DNA of 64,000 bases from Cannabis sativa (lineage: Eukaryota; Streptophyta; Magnoliopsida; Rosales; Cannabaceae): NCBI RefSeq assembly GCF_029168945.1, contig NC_083601.1, positions 69,181,595-69,245,594 of the forward strand, given 5' to 3'. Below are positions 23,436-33,635 of this stretch, piece by piece; the stretch's first letter is position 1, and each line of letters begins with the position of its first letter. The notes under the pieces were generated by a model. The model did not search any database, was not told where the DNA came from, and saw nothing but the letters and a program-made list of their open reading frames with translations. A program made the translations under genes and the position numbers.

Positions 23436-24328
23436 ATAGGCTATTACCTTTCCAACTTGCATAAGCACACAACCGAGACCCTGTCTCGAGACATCACAGT
23501 AAACAACAAACTTTTCCTTATCTGAAGGAAGAGTTAGTACTGGAGCGGTAATCAAGTGCTGCTTTAACTCCAAAAAACTTTTCTCACACTATCAGTCCAA
23601 ACAAACTTCAAATTCTTTTGGGTAAACTCCGTTAAGGGTATAACAATCTTTGAAAAACCCTCAACGAACCGATGATAATACCCGGCTAAACGCAGAAAAC
23701 TTCTAACCTCACTAGCTGATTTTGGTGTAGGCCAATCCCGAACAGCTTCAATTTTGGCCGGATCCACCATGATCCCATCTTTATCCACTATGTGCCCCAG
23801 AAATGAGACACGAGATAACAAAAATTCACAATTTTTGAATTTGGCATAGAGCTTAGGATCCCATAACCGTTGCAAAACCACTTTGAGATGAAACTCATGC
23901 TCTTCTTCCAACTTAGAGTACACAAAAATGTCATCAATAAACACAATTAAACATCTATCCAAGTAATCCTTAAACACCCGATTCATAAAATCTATGAATG
24001 TTGCCGGGGCATTGGTGAGTCCAAAAGACATCACAAGGAATTCATAATGTCCATACCAAGTACGGAACGCAATTTTCGAGATATCTTCCTCTCGAATATT
24101 CAGCTGATGATAGCATGAGCAAAGATCGATCTTAGAAAAGACCATCTTCCCCTTCATTTGATCAAATCAATTTAAGGCAAAGGATACTTGTTCTTGATGG
24201 TAAGCTTATTCAAATCCCGGCAATCAATACACATTCGCAGGGTCCCATCTTTCTTCTTCACAAACAATACCGGAGCACCCCAAGGTGAGTAGCTTGGTCT
24301 AATGAATCCCAGATTCAATTTTTTTAAA
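23436..24328 (-). pseudogene. G1 reverse transcriptase and RNase H start
   Basis: It continues G1 pol beyond copia A. Minus-strand frames give, in order, [19 protein letters not shown] (RT entry, about 24290), [14 protein letters not shown], the frame 24157-23564 with [20 protein letters not shown], the polymerase active site [24 protein letters not shown] and the thumb/connection [11 protein letters not shown], then [19 protein letters not shown] (RNase H first Asp) up to KVIAY at the insertion site. RT copies element RNA into DNA inside the particle. It is split by a frameshift near 23570, and upstream of LNLGFIRPS the gene is cut away at about 24328. Gag, protease and 5' LTR of G1 are missing. 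Confidence 0.88.
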
Positions 24329-24745
24329 ATATCTCAGCCAAAATAACATAATAAAATCAAATTAAAATATATCTTAATTAACCTCACTAAAGACAAAAAG
24401 CTTATGGGGTAATTTTGCCCCTCCCGCACTAAAAGGGTTAAAAAAGCACTTAGGGGTAATTTGGGAAATTCTAAAATCCCGACTAATCCTGACATTCCCA
24501 ATGTCTAACTATATTGCCCCGCTATACTAAAATACTAGGATGTGATTCTATGAGCGAGACACCGCGTTCCAATGTTGCCGGGCACTGAATATGCAAAATT
24601 TATGAAATTCTAAATATGACATATAAAATGCATTCTGAATTCAAATAAATCACCATAAATTAATAATTTAAAATTAATTAATATGCTCCATAATTAAACC
24701 CTAATTATCTGCTAATTTCCAAATTAAAGCTAAGCGATCTTAACA
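24329..24745 (-). repeat. G2 3' LTR fragment
   Basis: It begins (minus strand) TGTTAAGATCGCTTAGC at 24745 and aligns to the first ~430 bases of the G3 LTR (AATTCAGA, GACATTGGGAATGTC, GCAAAATTACCCC). It ends inside LTR sequence near GGCTGAGATATTTT and joins G1 RT directly. Confidence 0.82.
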
Positions 24746-24779
24746 ATTATCGCCCCTTAAAAGGATTTCATCCTCGAAA

Positions 24780-25501
24780 TCTAACCTGAATAACTCTAGA
24801 TATTGAGCTCTCATGTCTGATTCCAATTCCCAGGTGGCTTCTTCCACCTTGCTATTTCTTCAGAGTACTTTGACCAAAGCTATGGTCTTATTCTGAAGGA
24901 CTTTATCCTTTCTGTCAAGGATCTGAACTGGTTGTTCTTCATATGACATGTCTGGCTGCAGATCAAGATTTTCATAGCTAAGTACATGAGTAGGGTCTGA
25001 AACGTATTTTCTCAACATAGAGACATGGAATACGTTATGAACTACTGAAAGAGCTGGAGGTAAAAATAACTGATATGCAACTTGTCCAACCTTCTCGAGA
25101 ATCTCGAAAGGTCCTGTAAATCTAGGGCATAACTTGCCTCTTTTCCCAAAACGCTTGATACCATTCATTGGAGACACTCGTAAGAACACATGATCCCCTA
25201 TTTAAAACTCAACATTTCAGCGTTTCAGATCTGCATAACTCTTTTGCCTACTCTGAGAAGCAAGCATTCTACCTTTAATCTTCTCAATTGCTTCACTGGT
25301 CCGCTGTACTGATTCTAGACCTAGGTATTTCCTCTCCCCTGTCTCATCCCAATGGATGGGAGATCTACCCTTTCGGCCATATAACAACTCATTGGGAGCC
25401 ATCCCTATTGTACTTTGATAACTATTATTGTACGAGAACTCTATTAGCGATAGGTACTTACTCCAGGAGCCCTCAAAATCCGTAACACAGGCTCGCAACA
25501 T
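24780..25501 (-). pseudogene. G2 integrase C-terminus and chromodomain
   Basis: Frames 25501-25217 and 25189-24860 are consecutive parts of the same region. First come the end of the core (FSYNNSYQSTIGMAPNELLYGR), then SQSRQKSYADLKR, a break at a stop near 25204, then FLRVSPMNGIKRFGKRGKL, GPFEILEKVGQVAYQL and HNVFHVSMLRKYV. The chromodomain tail with KVEEATWELESDMRAQY lies at about 24855-24785 after a TGG-to-TGA change near 24860. Closely related to G3 57073-57589. Three or more lesions; not functional. Confidence 0.85.
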
Positions 25502-25531
25502 ATCTTCCAGTATCTGAATTGTTCTTTCGGA

Positions 25532-26101
25532 CTATCCATCAGTCTGAGGATGGAAAGCTGTACTGAATTTCAGTTTAGTACCCATAGCCCATTCCAAACT
25601 CTGCCAAAATTTTGAAGTAAACTTCGGATCTCTATCCGAAACTATGGACTTTGGTACACCATGCAACCTTACTATTTCTCTGACGTACAAATCCGCGTAC
25701 TGATCCACTGAAAAGGTTATTTTAACTGGTAGAAAATGTGCAGACTTTGTGAATCGGTCTACCACAACCCAAATATTATCAAATAAACTCGTGGTTTTAG
25801 GTAATCCAAGCATAAAGTCCATCGTGATATCTTCCCACTTCCACTCAGGTAGGGTTAAAGGCTGTAACAACCCTACCGGTCTCTGATGTTCAGCCTTAAT
25901 CTGCTGACAGGTTAGGTATCTCGATACAAATTCTACCACATTCTTCTTCATTCTGCTCCACCAGAAGTAAGGTTTAAGATCTAGATACATCTTAGTGGTG
26001 CGAGGATGTAGGGAATATGGAGTGGTATGAGCCTCTTCAAGAATTTCATTTCTAACTTCCACACTATTAGGAACACAAACCCTAGTTTTGAACAACAGCA
26101 T
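25532..26101 (-). pseudogene. G2 integrase, zinc-binding region and core
   Basis: A 189-residue frame covering most of the catalytic half. EEAHTTPYSLHPRTTKMYLDL and YLTCQQIKAEHQ are the zinc-binding part. WEDITMDFMLGLPKTT carries the first catalytic Asp, VSDRDPKFTSKFW the second, and it ends at FHPQTDG, just before the catalytic Glu block. A stop at about 25531 separates it from the C-terminus. It is the longest integrase piece in the window. Confidence 0.88.
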
Positions 26102-26110
26102 CCCACTGTC

Positions 26111-26461
26111 TTACACTGTAAAATCCTTAGCTTGACCAGCTGATACCTCTTCTCTGATCTTTACTAACTCTAGATCAGTTAACTGAGCGGCTTTAATTCG
26201 TTCTAACAGATCAGATTGCAACGTCAAGTTATGAAGCTTACCTACAACAAACTCAATGCTAGATCTGACCATGTCCTCCGCTAACTGAGATGAAATCTGA
26301 ACCATACTAGCTACCTACCCGGGACCCTTCCTGCTCAGGGCATCATCCACTACATTGGCCTTCCCGGGATGGTAAAGAATCTCACAATCATAATCTTTAA
26401 CCAACTCTAACCAAAGTCTCTGTCTCATATTCAAATCTTTCTGAGTAAAGAAATATTTGAG
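26111..26461 (-). pseudogene. G2 tether between RNase H and integrase
   Basis: Minus-strand sequence begins [28 protein letters not shown] at 26461 and continues through the [12 protein letters not shown] equivalent. The 64-residue frame 26305-26111 (MVQISSQLAEDMVR, then LTDLELVKIREE) is the linker before integrase. It is joined directly to the end of RT by an internal deletion at 26461/26462. Confidence 0.75.
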
Positions 26462-27213
26462 TGTAGGGCTAACATTGGAGCTGTAATTAATATCTACTTC
26501 AGCTCTTGGAAGCTAGCCTAACACTTGTCGATCCATACAAAACACTGATTCTTTTTAGTAAGCTCGGTTAAGGGTGTTGAAATTTTAGAGAACCCTTCCA
26601 CAAACCGACGATTATATCCAGCTAGACCCAAGAAGCTTCTAACTTCTGTCACTATTTTTGGTCTTGGCCAATCCCTGACGGATTCTATCTTTTCTGGATC
26701 CACCTTGATCCCATCCTTGCTAACAATGTGCCCAAGAAAGGACACCTGAGATAGCCAAAATTCGCACTTCTTGAATTTGGCGTATAACTTATGTTCCCGA
26801 AGTCGCTGCAGAAACATTTGGATATGTTTCTCATGCTCCTCTTCTGACTGAGAGTACACAAGGAGGTCATCGACAAATATAATAACACAAATATCGAGGA
26901 AATTCTTGCATACCCTATTCATCAAATCCATAAAAGTTGCAGGAGCATTGGTCAGTCCAAAAGACATAATAACCAGAAATTCATAATGTCCATACCTAGT
27001 GCAGAAAGCTGTCTTTGGGATATCCTCCTCTCGGATTCTCAATTGATGATAGCTCGATCGGAGATCAATCTTTGAAAAGACAATCTTCCCGTGAAGTTGA
27101 TCAAAAAGATCGTCGATCATAGGTAAAGGATATTTATTCTTAATTGTTAGCTTATTCAATTCCCAGTAGTCAATGCACATCCACAAAGATTCATCCTTCT
27201 TCTTAACAAACAA
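26462..27213 (-). pseudogene. G2 reverse transcriptase
   Basis: The 231-residue frame 27213-26518 runs [56 protein letters not shown], active site [26 protein letters not shown], then [15 protein letters not shown]. After a stop, ASFQELK and ITAPMLAL follow to 26462. One extra codon (Ile) sits inside the normally invariant FLVMSFG block, giving FLVIMSFG. The RNase H catalytic core expected next (YCDAS, DLELAA, TDHKS) is absent. Confidence 0.88.
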
Positions 27214-27828
27214 TATTGAAGCTCCCTAGGGTGACACACTGGGCCGAAAAAAAACCCTATGTCAAGCAACCCTTGGAGTTTAATTTTCAATTGTTTAAGT
27301 TGTGCTGGAGCCATTCTGTAAGGGGCTTTAGAAACCGGTTCTTCTCAAGGTGCCAAGTCAATTACAAATCAATTTCTCGCTGAGGTGGTAAACCTGAAAG
27401 TTCATCGGGAAAAACATCTAGAAATTCCTGAACCACCTTGATGTCATCTGGACGAATAGAGTCAGGCCGAGTGGTATCCAATACCATGGCTAGAAACCCT
27501 AGACATGCCTCTCGTAACAATTCCCTAGCTGTTATTACTGAAATTACTGGCACTCGAGATCCCTAAACTGAACCGACAAAGAAAAATGGTTCTTCACCTT
27601 CTGGTTGGAAGATTACCATCTTCCTCTTACAGTCAATACTGCTGAATACTTGGACAAGAAATCCATTCCCAGTATAATATCAAAATCCACTAAATTCATC
27701 TCTATCAAATCAGCACTCAACTCTCTATCCTCTATTCTGATTGGGATAGACCTAATCCACCTTTTAGAGATAACTATCTCTCCGCCAGGCAGTAGGGTTC
27801 CAAACCCTGCTTGATAACTATCATGCGG
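27214..27828 (-). pseudogene. G2 protease C-terminus and PR-RT linker
   Basis: Minus-strand pieces give [28 protein letters not shown] (the protease C-terminal flap region shared with G3), then frame 27553-27362 with VISVITARELLREACLGFL and VVQEFLDVFPDELSGLPPQREI, the conserved lead-in to RT. Stops (a TGA just after the protease DSGA frame at about 27827, and others near 27560) and a frameshift near 27250 break it. Confidence 0.8.
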
Positions 27829-28305
27829 TCAATCCAACTTACTAAAAATTCGGGCTGCCACATACGAATGAGTGGCCCCAGAGTCAAACAACACAGAGAA
27901 ATAGGAGTTGTTGACCGAGAGTTGACCTGTTACCACAGAAGGGCTGGCTTCTGCATCAACCTGAGTTATCGCGAACACCCTAGTTGGAGTAGGTTTCGCT
28001 GCAGTCTTCGGTGCTTCGGTTAGTTGGGGACAATCCCTTTTGTAATGCCCTAGCATACCACACTGAAAGCACCCCTGCCCTTTACACTTCCCCAGATGGT
28101 GCTTTTTACAACTAGGGCACTGTTGGGTAAGTGTATCAAGTTTCGGTGCCACTCTGACGATTGCCTCGACCCTGGTTCCCCCAGAACCTCTTGTTCTGAC
28201 CAAAGCCACTGGTTGAAGTATATGCCTTTCTTTTCTGATCAGTGGTTGAGCCACTACCTCCCCTGCTAAAGCCTGATGCAGGAGGGGTAGGAGTCCTGCC
28301 AACAA
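27829..28305 (-). pseudogene. G2 gag zinc knuckle and protease active site
   Basis: In this 158-residue frame the useful part starts at about residue 55. CPSCKKHHLGKC and then CFQCGMLGHYKRDC form the CCHC nucleocapsid knuckle that binds element RNA. VLFDSGATHSYVAARIF is the aspartic protease active site (DSG). The first ~50 residues are the out-of-frame shadow of the preceding gag frame. It shows what G3 has lost at the same place. Confidence 0.87.
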
Positions 28306-29205
28306 CCGGAGTCCTATGAGACTCTACTATGCATCCCACTACGCCCTCAGCTCGTAGTGCCTTATCCACCATTTCAGCATAGGTGGCACTGTCGTCAGTA
28401 GTGATCATCAAATCATGTCTGATCTTCGCATTTAACCCATCCAGGCATTTCTCTAACTTACAGAAGTCGGTTGGCACAATTCTCGAGGCCAACCTCGCCA
28501 AACGGTCAAATTGCGTTGTGTACTCAGTAACACTCATGTTTTCTTTCTGAGTTAATTGGGTGAACTCTTTTCTTTTGGCACTTTTGACTGCCTCGTTATA
28601 ATACTTGGCATGAAACATCTCCTAGATTTCTCCCAGGTCATTGTGCTAACGTCATGAATCATGGACACCATTTCCCACCAAACCAGAGCATCTTCTTGAA
28701 ATTGAAAAGTAGCACAGACCAGTCTATTATTGCCAGTGACGCCCATAAAGTTCAAGATCCTCGTGATCACAGTTAGCCACCTCTCGACTTTCATACCATC
28801 GGGACCTCCAAAGAAAACTGGAGGTTCCTGCTTACGGAACCTTTCATACAGGGGTTCCATCCGGTTCATTGCAACAACCGATTCGGCCTGCACAGCAGGG
28901 GCAGGAGCTACTGGTATTTCTAGAGCAGGGACTGCAAGAGCACCCTGCTGTCTTAACCGCCGAATCACTTCATCTTGTTCATTAATTCTAGCTTTAATTT
29001 CTGCAAACCTGTTTTCCCAGTTTTGGGCATCCTGAGTAGCTTGGGCAGCTTGGGCAACCTGTGGTGGGTTAACATCACCCCGACCACGTGCCATGCCCCT
29101 GGGACCTCTACCTCGGCCACGAACATTTAGGGGAATCTAAGCTCCCTGACCATCATTGGATCCAACCAAATTGCCCTGGCTCCTGGTGTTTCGCTTGGCG
29201 TCCAT
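28136..29205 (-). pseudogene. G2 gag (capsid part)
   Basis: Translation starts at ATG 29205 (MDAKRNTRSQG, shared with G3 MDARRNVRSQG), meets a TAG near 29136, and continues as frame 29094-28552 with VNPPQVAQAAQ, a coiled-coil-like AEIKARINEQDEVIRRLRQQ, and the gag core PPVFFGGPDGMKVERWLTVI and FQEDALVWWEM. A frameshift near 28610 moves to frame 28618-28136 with FHAKYYNEAVKSAKRKEF, VTEYTTQFDRLARLA and GGSGSTTDQKRKA. This is the retrotransposon Gag domain that builds the particle. Clearly orthologous to G3 gag. Confidence 0.87.
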
Positions 29206-29463
29206 ACTAATTAGAACAGCTTGCGTGACCAATAGCTAGTCTGGTCAGATCGTGATCAAAGAAAAACTTAATAATGTCGCTTATTTAGAAATTAAAAACA
29301 TGTGCCTATTCTACTTTCAGGCTACTAACTTTCTTCCTAATAGGCTTTTCTTAAATCATACTATTAAATAAACTACTACGCAATAAAAGCTTACTGAACC
29401 GTGGAGCAAGCAGACTGTTGATGATGATTGTACATGTCGTGACAATCTTCGGAAAACAACCTG

Positions 29464-29480
29464 GCGGCTCTGATAACAAA
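29464..29480 (-). other. Primer binding site of G2
   Basis: Minus strand TTGTTATCAGAGCCGCC just inside the 5' LTR. G3 has TGGTATCAGAGCCGCCA at the same place, the common methionine-tRNA primer site. G2's copy is altered in its first bases. Confidence 0.75.
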
Positions 29481-29481
29481 T

Positions 29482-29982
29482 TGTAACACTCTAACTATTA
29501 TAGGCGTGTTAGCGTAATTTTTAACGTACTGTGCAGCTCGTTGCTAATCAACGAGGTTGTTGGAAATCATGAATAATTAAAATTTTGCTTATTTAAATAA
29601 AATCATAACATAATACATTTATAAAATCCCGGGATCCCGTTTACAAAATACATTTACAAAGTTTACTATTCATATACAAAAGATTTTTCGCCTAGCGACT
29701 AAACAGTAAAAGCCTGATGTTCCGAGGATTGTACGCTCCAGGCCTAACCACCCTGACATGTACAATCTTCCCCTGCTCGCTCTCACGGCTCCCAAACTTT
29801 AGCTTTGCCCTTACCTACACATAGAAATTGCACTATGAGTCAACAAACTCAGTAAGAAAAACATAACATATAACATACAAATAACCTGCGTTATAACCTG
29901 GCGCCCATACACCCGATCATAACCCTAATCCTCGTGTCCCACACGGTATCGAGTCTAGGACGTCCATATGACAATACTATCG
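29482..29982 (-). repeat. G2 5' LTR, 3' end portion
   Basis: Plus strand TGTAACACTCTAACTA marks the LTR end (minus strand ..TGTTACA). It contains the CTCGTTG/CAACGAG hairpin (29537-29555), the GATCCCGGGAT-type palindrome region near 29625-29640, and a CGTGT-GGG-ACACG hairpin near 29932-29950. Copia C interrupts it at 29983; the remainder would lie beyond the window. Confidence 0.85.
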
Positions 29983-31836
29983 TGTTGGAAATTATTTTAC
30001 CAGGATCTATTTACTATCATGTATGTTGGATTAACAACCTAATATGAATTCTAAAACAATGAAAATAAACACATATAAAGTTAGAAAACCTTAAAGTGGG
30101 TGCAGCGGAATATTATAACTCCTTCCATTCAGATCTCTAGCCCTTGATTCCTTTCTGTAGCAGAGCATAATCAAGGTCTGAATCTGGATCTCTTTCTCTC
30201 CTTCTTTGATGGTTGATTTTCCATAGTCTTACATACTATGATTGAGGTACCACTTGATCTGTGTGGGCACTACTCATTCACTCAAGGGATTTCAAAATTT
30301 AGCGAAGAAAAGAGAGAGGAAAGTGGTGGCTTAGGAATTCACTCTAAAAAGAATGAGATACAATTCTCTTGGAAACCTGAAGCCTTTACCTTCTATTTAT
30401 AGAATACCACACAGGGTTAAGGTTGGATTACTTGGCATTTAAAAATGAAAAATAAAATGATAAAAGGAAACAAAGTGGCTGGCCATAGAAAATGGAAACA
30501 AGCCTCTCACTTTTGCAACTTTCCTATTTTATCATTCCTAGTTTCCCATTCTCCAAAATTGCCAATTTTCTCATTCAACCACATAAATATCAAATCTAAT
30601 TATTTAATAACTATAATTAATTATTAAATAATATATTGTAATTTATTTTATTTATTAATAAAAACTAATCAAAGTTTCCCAATTAATAAATATACCCTTT
30701 AAACTCTCTATTTACTGTTTTACCCTTGCTTAGTGAAAATTCACAGAGTAGAGATAGTCTAACTTTTAGAATTATAATTGATTAATTAAAATCAATTAAC
30801 TGAGTCTTACAAGCAGTATGGTCTCAACTAGTATGGGGACCATGGGTCTATATAACCGAGCTTCCAATAAGTCGAACCGAATTTACCAAGTAAATTCCCT
30901 AACTTATTAATTCCTCATTGAATCCATACTTAGAACTTGGAGTTGCACTCTCAGTCATATAGAATGCTCTATATGTTCCATGATATAGACACGTCATTAG
31001 TTATCCATTGTTATAACCCTAATGTGATCAATGATCCTCTATATAGATGATTTACACTGTAAAGGGATTAAATTACCGTAACACCGTACAATGTATTTTA
31101 TCCTTAAAACACTTAACCCTGTATAAATGATATTTCAGCTAAGTGAAATGAGATCTCCACCATTTATTTTCGTTTGGTTAAGCTCGAAGGAAATCATCCT
31201 TTATTTCTATTCGCCAGATAGAAGCTATAGATTCCATATTTATGTTAGCACTCCCACTCAATTGCACTACCGTGTTTCCAAAATGTACGTATCACCCTGA
31301 CCCAAAAGTAGACTTAACTAACAAATCAAAGAACACGGATAACACTCTTAAGATTGAACCTAACCATATCAGGATTAAGATCATTTGATCTAGGATCAAC
31401 AGGTGATGTTGAATTGAATAGATATTACGGTAAGTTTAAATATAACTAATCAAAGTTCAATATCGGTCCCTTCCAATGTATACTCCATACATCCGATACT
31501 GGTAAACTTTGCCAATGTCCTGGAAAGGACATAACACTTTTCCAAGGTGTAAGAATACCTATCGCTGATTATACCATGTCAGTCTAAACAAGTGTTCTAA
31601 CAAATCAGGGAATAAACTTTTGAACATATAATTAAGATTATATTCCACTGTGCTGACAACACTATAATCATTAAGAAATTCATATATTCTGGACTTAAAT
31701 AGAATTCATACATTATATATATAATCATGAAATAAATCATGTGAACCATGCAACATAAAATGTTATTTCTGATCTTTATTAATAAGTAAATTTGATTATA
31801 TTGAAATGGGTTTTATTTAGGGCAGAAAACCCAACA
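29983..31836 (-). repeat. 3' LTR of copia C (LTR type 3)
   Basis: 1,854 bases; minus-strand start TGTTGGGTTTTCTGCCC and end TTTCCAACA. The TATA box is at 30393-30401 on the minus strand. A 60-residue frame at 30445-30627 recurs in the 5' LTR (48413-48595) only because the LTRs are copies. Confidence 0.9.
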
Positions 31837-33146
31837 AACTCCCACTTGCACTAATATAAAACAAAATGTGCCTTTCAAATAATCTCAACACCTTCATATA
31901 CAAATCAAGTGTAATAGTAGTAAACTCCTCGTAATAGGATCTGACAGGTTGAATTAAACACAACCTCTTCTCCACCATTACTCTTCCTTAATCACAAAAT
32001 CTTTGATAATGTGAAATTCCTCACTTTATGTCTACTCTCTTGGAATACTAGATTCTATACTTTTGGCAACTACTTCATGGTTATTCAGGAAGTAACCCTA
32101 GTAGTTAAGGCAAGTTGGAACAGTGCCACAAATATATAGAACTTTCCTTAGACTGAATAAGTATCTTTCCTGCAACTTTTAACATTCAGTCTCTCTCTGG
32201 TAGACTAAGAGATTTTAGATAGGTTTTAACACTTCTCCAAAATCACTACTCCACCCCCAAAGTAATCACCATCTCATCAGCAGACTTTCTAGCACACAGG
32301 CAAGTCTCGAAATCTGATGTGGTGTAGTCTAAGAGTTTCAAAACCACCCTTATTGACTAACATATAGTTCCTCTTCTTAATCTTAAAATTTACTTGATTG
32401 TCTTCCAATGTTCCTCTCTTGGATTAATCTGATACCTACTCATTACTCCCACTCAACAGCAGGTGTCTGGTCTAAGGCATACAAAAGCATATCTGAGACC
32501 TCTCACTGTTGATTTAAGAAATTCTTCCATGGCTTTATCTTCTCTGGAATAGTTGAAACTTTTCCTTAGATAAATAAAATCTATATCTAAGAAGTTGTGA
32601 AGCTTCTATAGATTGCCATTGGAAAGAAAATGCTTTAGCATCTTATGCTTACATTAGAGTAAGTAATTACCAGGTATGCCACAAGCTATAGGTTTAGATA
32701 AACTCAAACCTATAATACTAGGAACAGGAAGTTTTGTTAAGTCCATTGAATAGACTTATGAACAAAAATTTCCTTTCATGTCCTTGTAACAGAAAACTTT
32801 AGGTTACTCCATGTGAATGGATCAAACCATAGTTCTATTGGCTTTCTTCTTAGTTTCTTATCTTGACAATCCATTATTTGTTTAAACTCACAATGGATTT
32901 TAATCACAAGTATCTTCCAAGTCATGAGAAGGTGAAGTTCCTTGAAACTCTCCCACTACAACAAGGCACCGTGAATTATGTCTACGAAAAATAAATGGTA
33001 TTGACCTCTTCGGTTGTGTTAAGACAACAGAGGCAGTGGGATCATCTTGTAACGAATAAGATGATAGAGCACTTATGGAATCAAGAAAAAATATCTCCTT
33101 TATTTGCTACTTTATTTTCAGACTTAGTCATTTTCTTAGAAAAGTA
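31837..33146 (-). pseudogene. Copia C pol remnant, 3' part
   Basis: It starts with the polypurine tract (AAGTGGGAGTT, minus strand). The RNase H region is recognisable by RPDTCC-type sequence at about 32480-32435 and by GYTDSDF-like text near 32310. It parallels copia B 12436-13750 and copia E 60479-61790. Stops and small indels are frequent. It ends at 33146, the inversion breakpoint. Confidence 0.72.
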
Positions 33147-33635
33147 ATCAGATTGTAAAGAGTTTTATTTAGGGCATAAAACCCAACAGATATGAGTTTT
33201 CGTCGTATTCTTAAAACGATCACTCTAGATTTTACCTTATGCAAAAGAAATTTGAAATGTTTGAAAAATTTCATGAATTTCTAGCAATGGTAAGTGGTTA
33301 AAGATCTTGCGAACTGATAGGGGTGGAGAGAAAAGTTAGTAGATATCCAGTTCAAAGATCATTAATTTGATTTTGAATTATATCCAAACTTTCCTCCCCA
33401 GAAATTCGAGTTGCATATTGATGAATAGTTACTAGTCGTTGCCTAAATCCTTCTATGGTAATATAATTTTAGAATGATGCAATGGTTGTATACTTAATGT
33501 AAATCATTACTAGATTCATGGATGACCTAATCGAAATCTTAAAAAAGGTTGAACTGCTAACCCCGATTTGCATGTTTGTTAGCTATTCTAAGTGATTAGG
33601 GGTGGAGCATCCCATAGTCATTAGATAAGAAAGTG
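33147..33635. other. Inverted segment spanning the copia C / copia D junction
   Basis: 33147-33188 is the reverse complement of the first 42 bases of a type 1 LTR, ending ACCCAACA. 33189-33635 is copia C internal sequence in the opposite sense to its surroundings, containing plus-strand AAGATCTTGCGAACTGATAG (the integrase KILRTDRGGE block). Flipping this block restores C sequence ending ATATC followed by TGTTGGGTTTT of copia D. GATAT at 33189-33193 is the inverted left copy of D's target duplication. About 20 bases are missing at each break, and AAGTG is shared at the right break. Confidence 0.85.

Larger units (their letters stand above)
24329..29982 (-). mobile_element. Tekay-like gypsy element G2, truncated at both ends in view
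   Basis: Right to left: 5' LTR 29482 onward (cut by copia C at 29982), primer site 29464-29480, gag from 29205, protease, RT, integrase with chromodomain, then a 3' LTR of which only about 417 bases remain. The LTR text is homologous to G3. The left end is a deletion joint with G1, because G2's LTR stops in mid-sequence rather than at its CA end. Confidence 0.85.

Noticed and set aside
24329..29982. G2 as a simple nested insertion in G1
   Set aside because: A nested insertion would show the LTR CA end and a duplication at 24329. Instead the LTR is cut in mid-sequence, so a deletion joint fits better.
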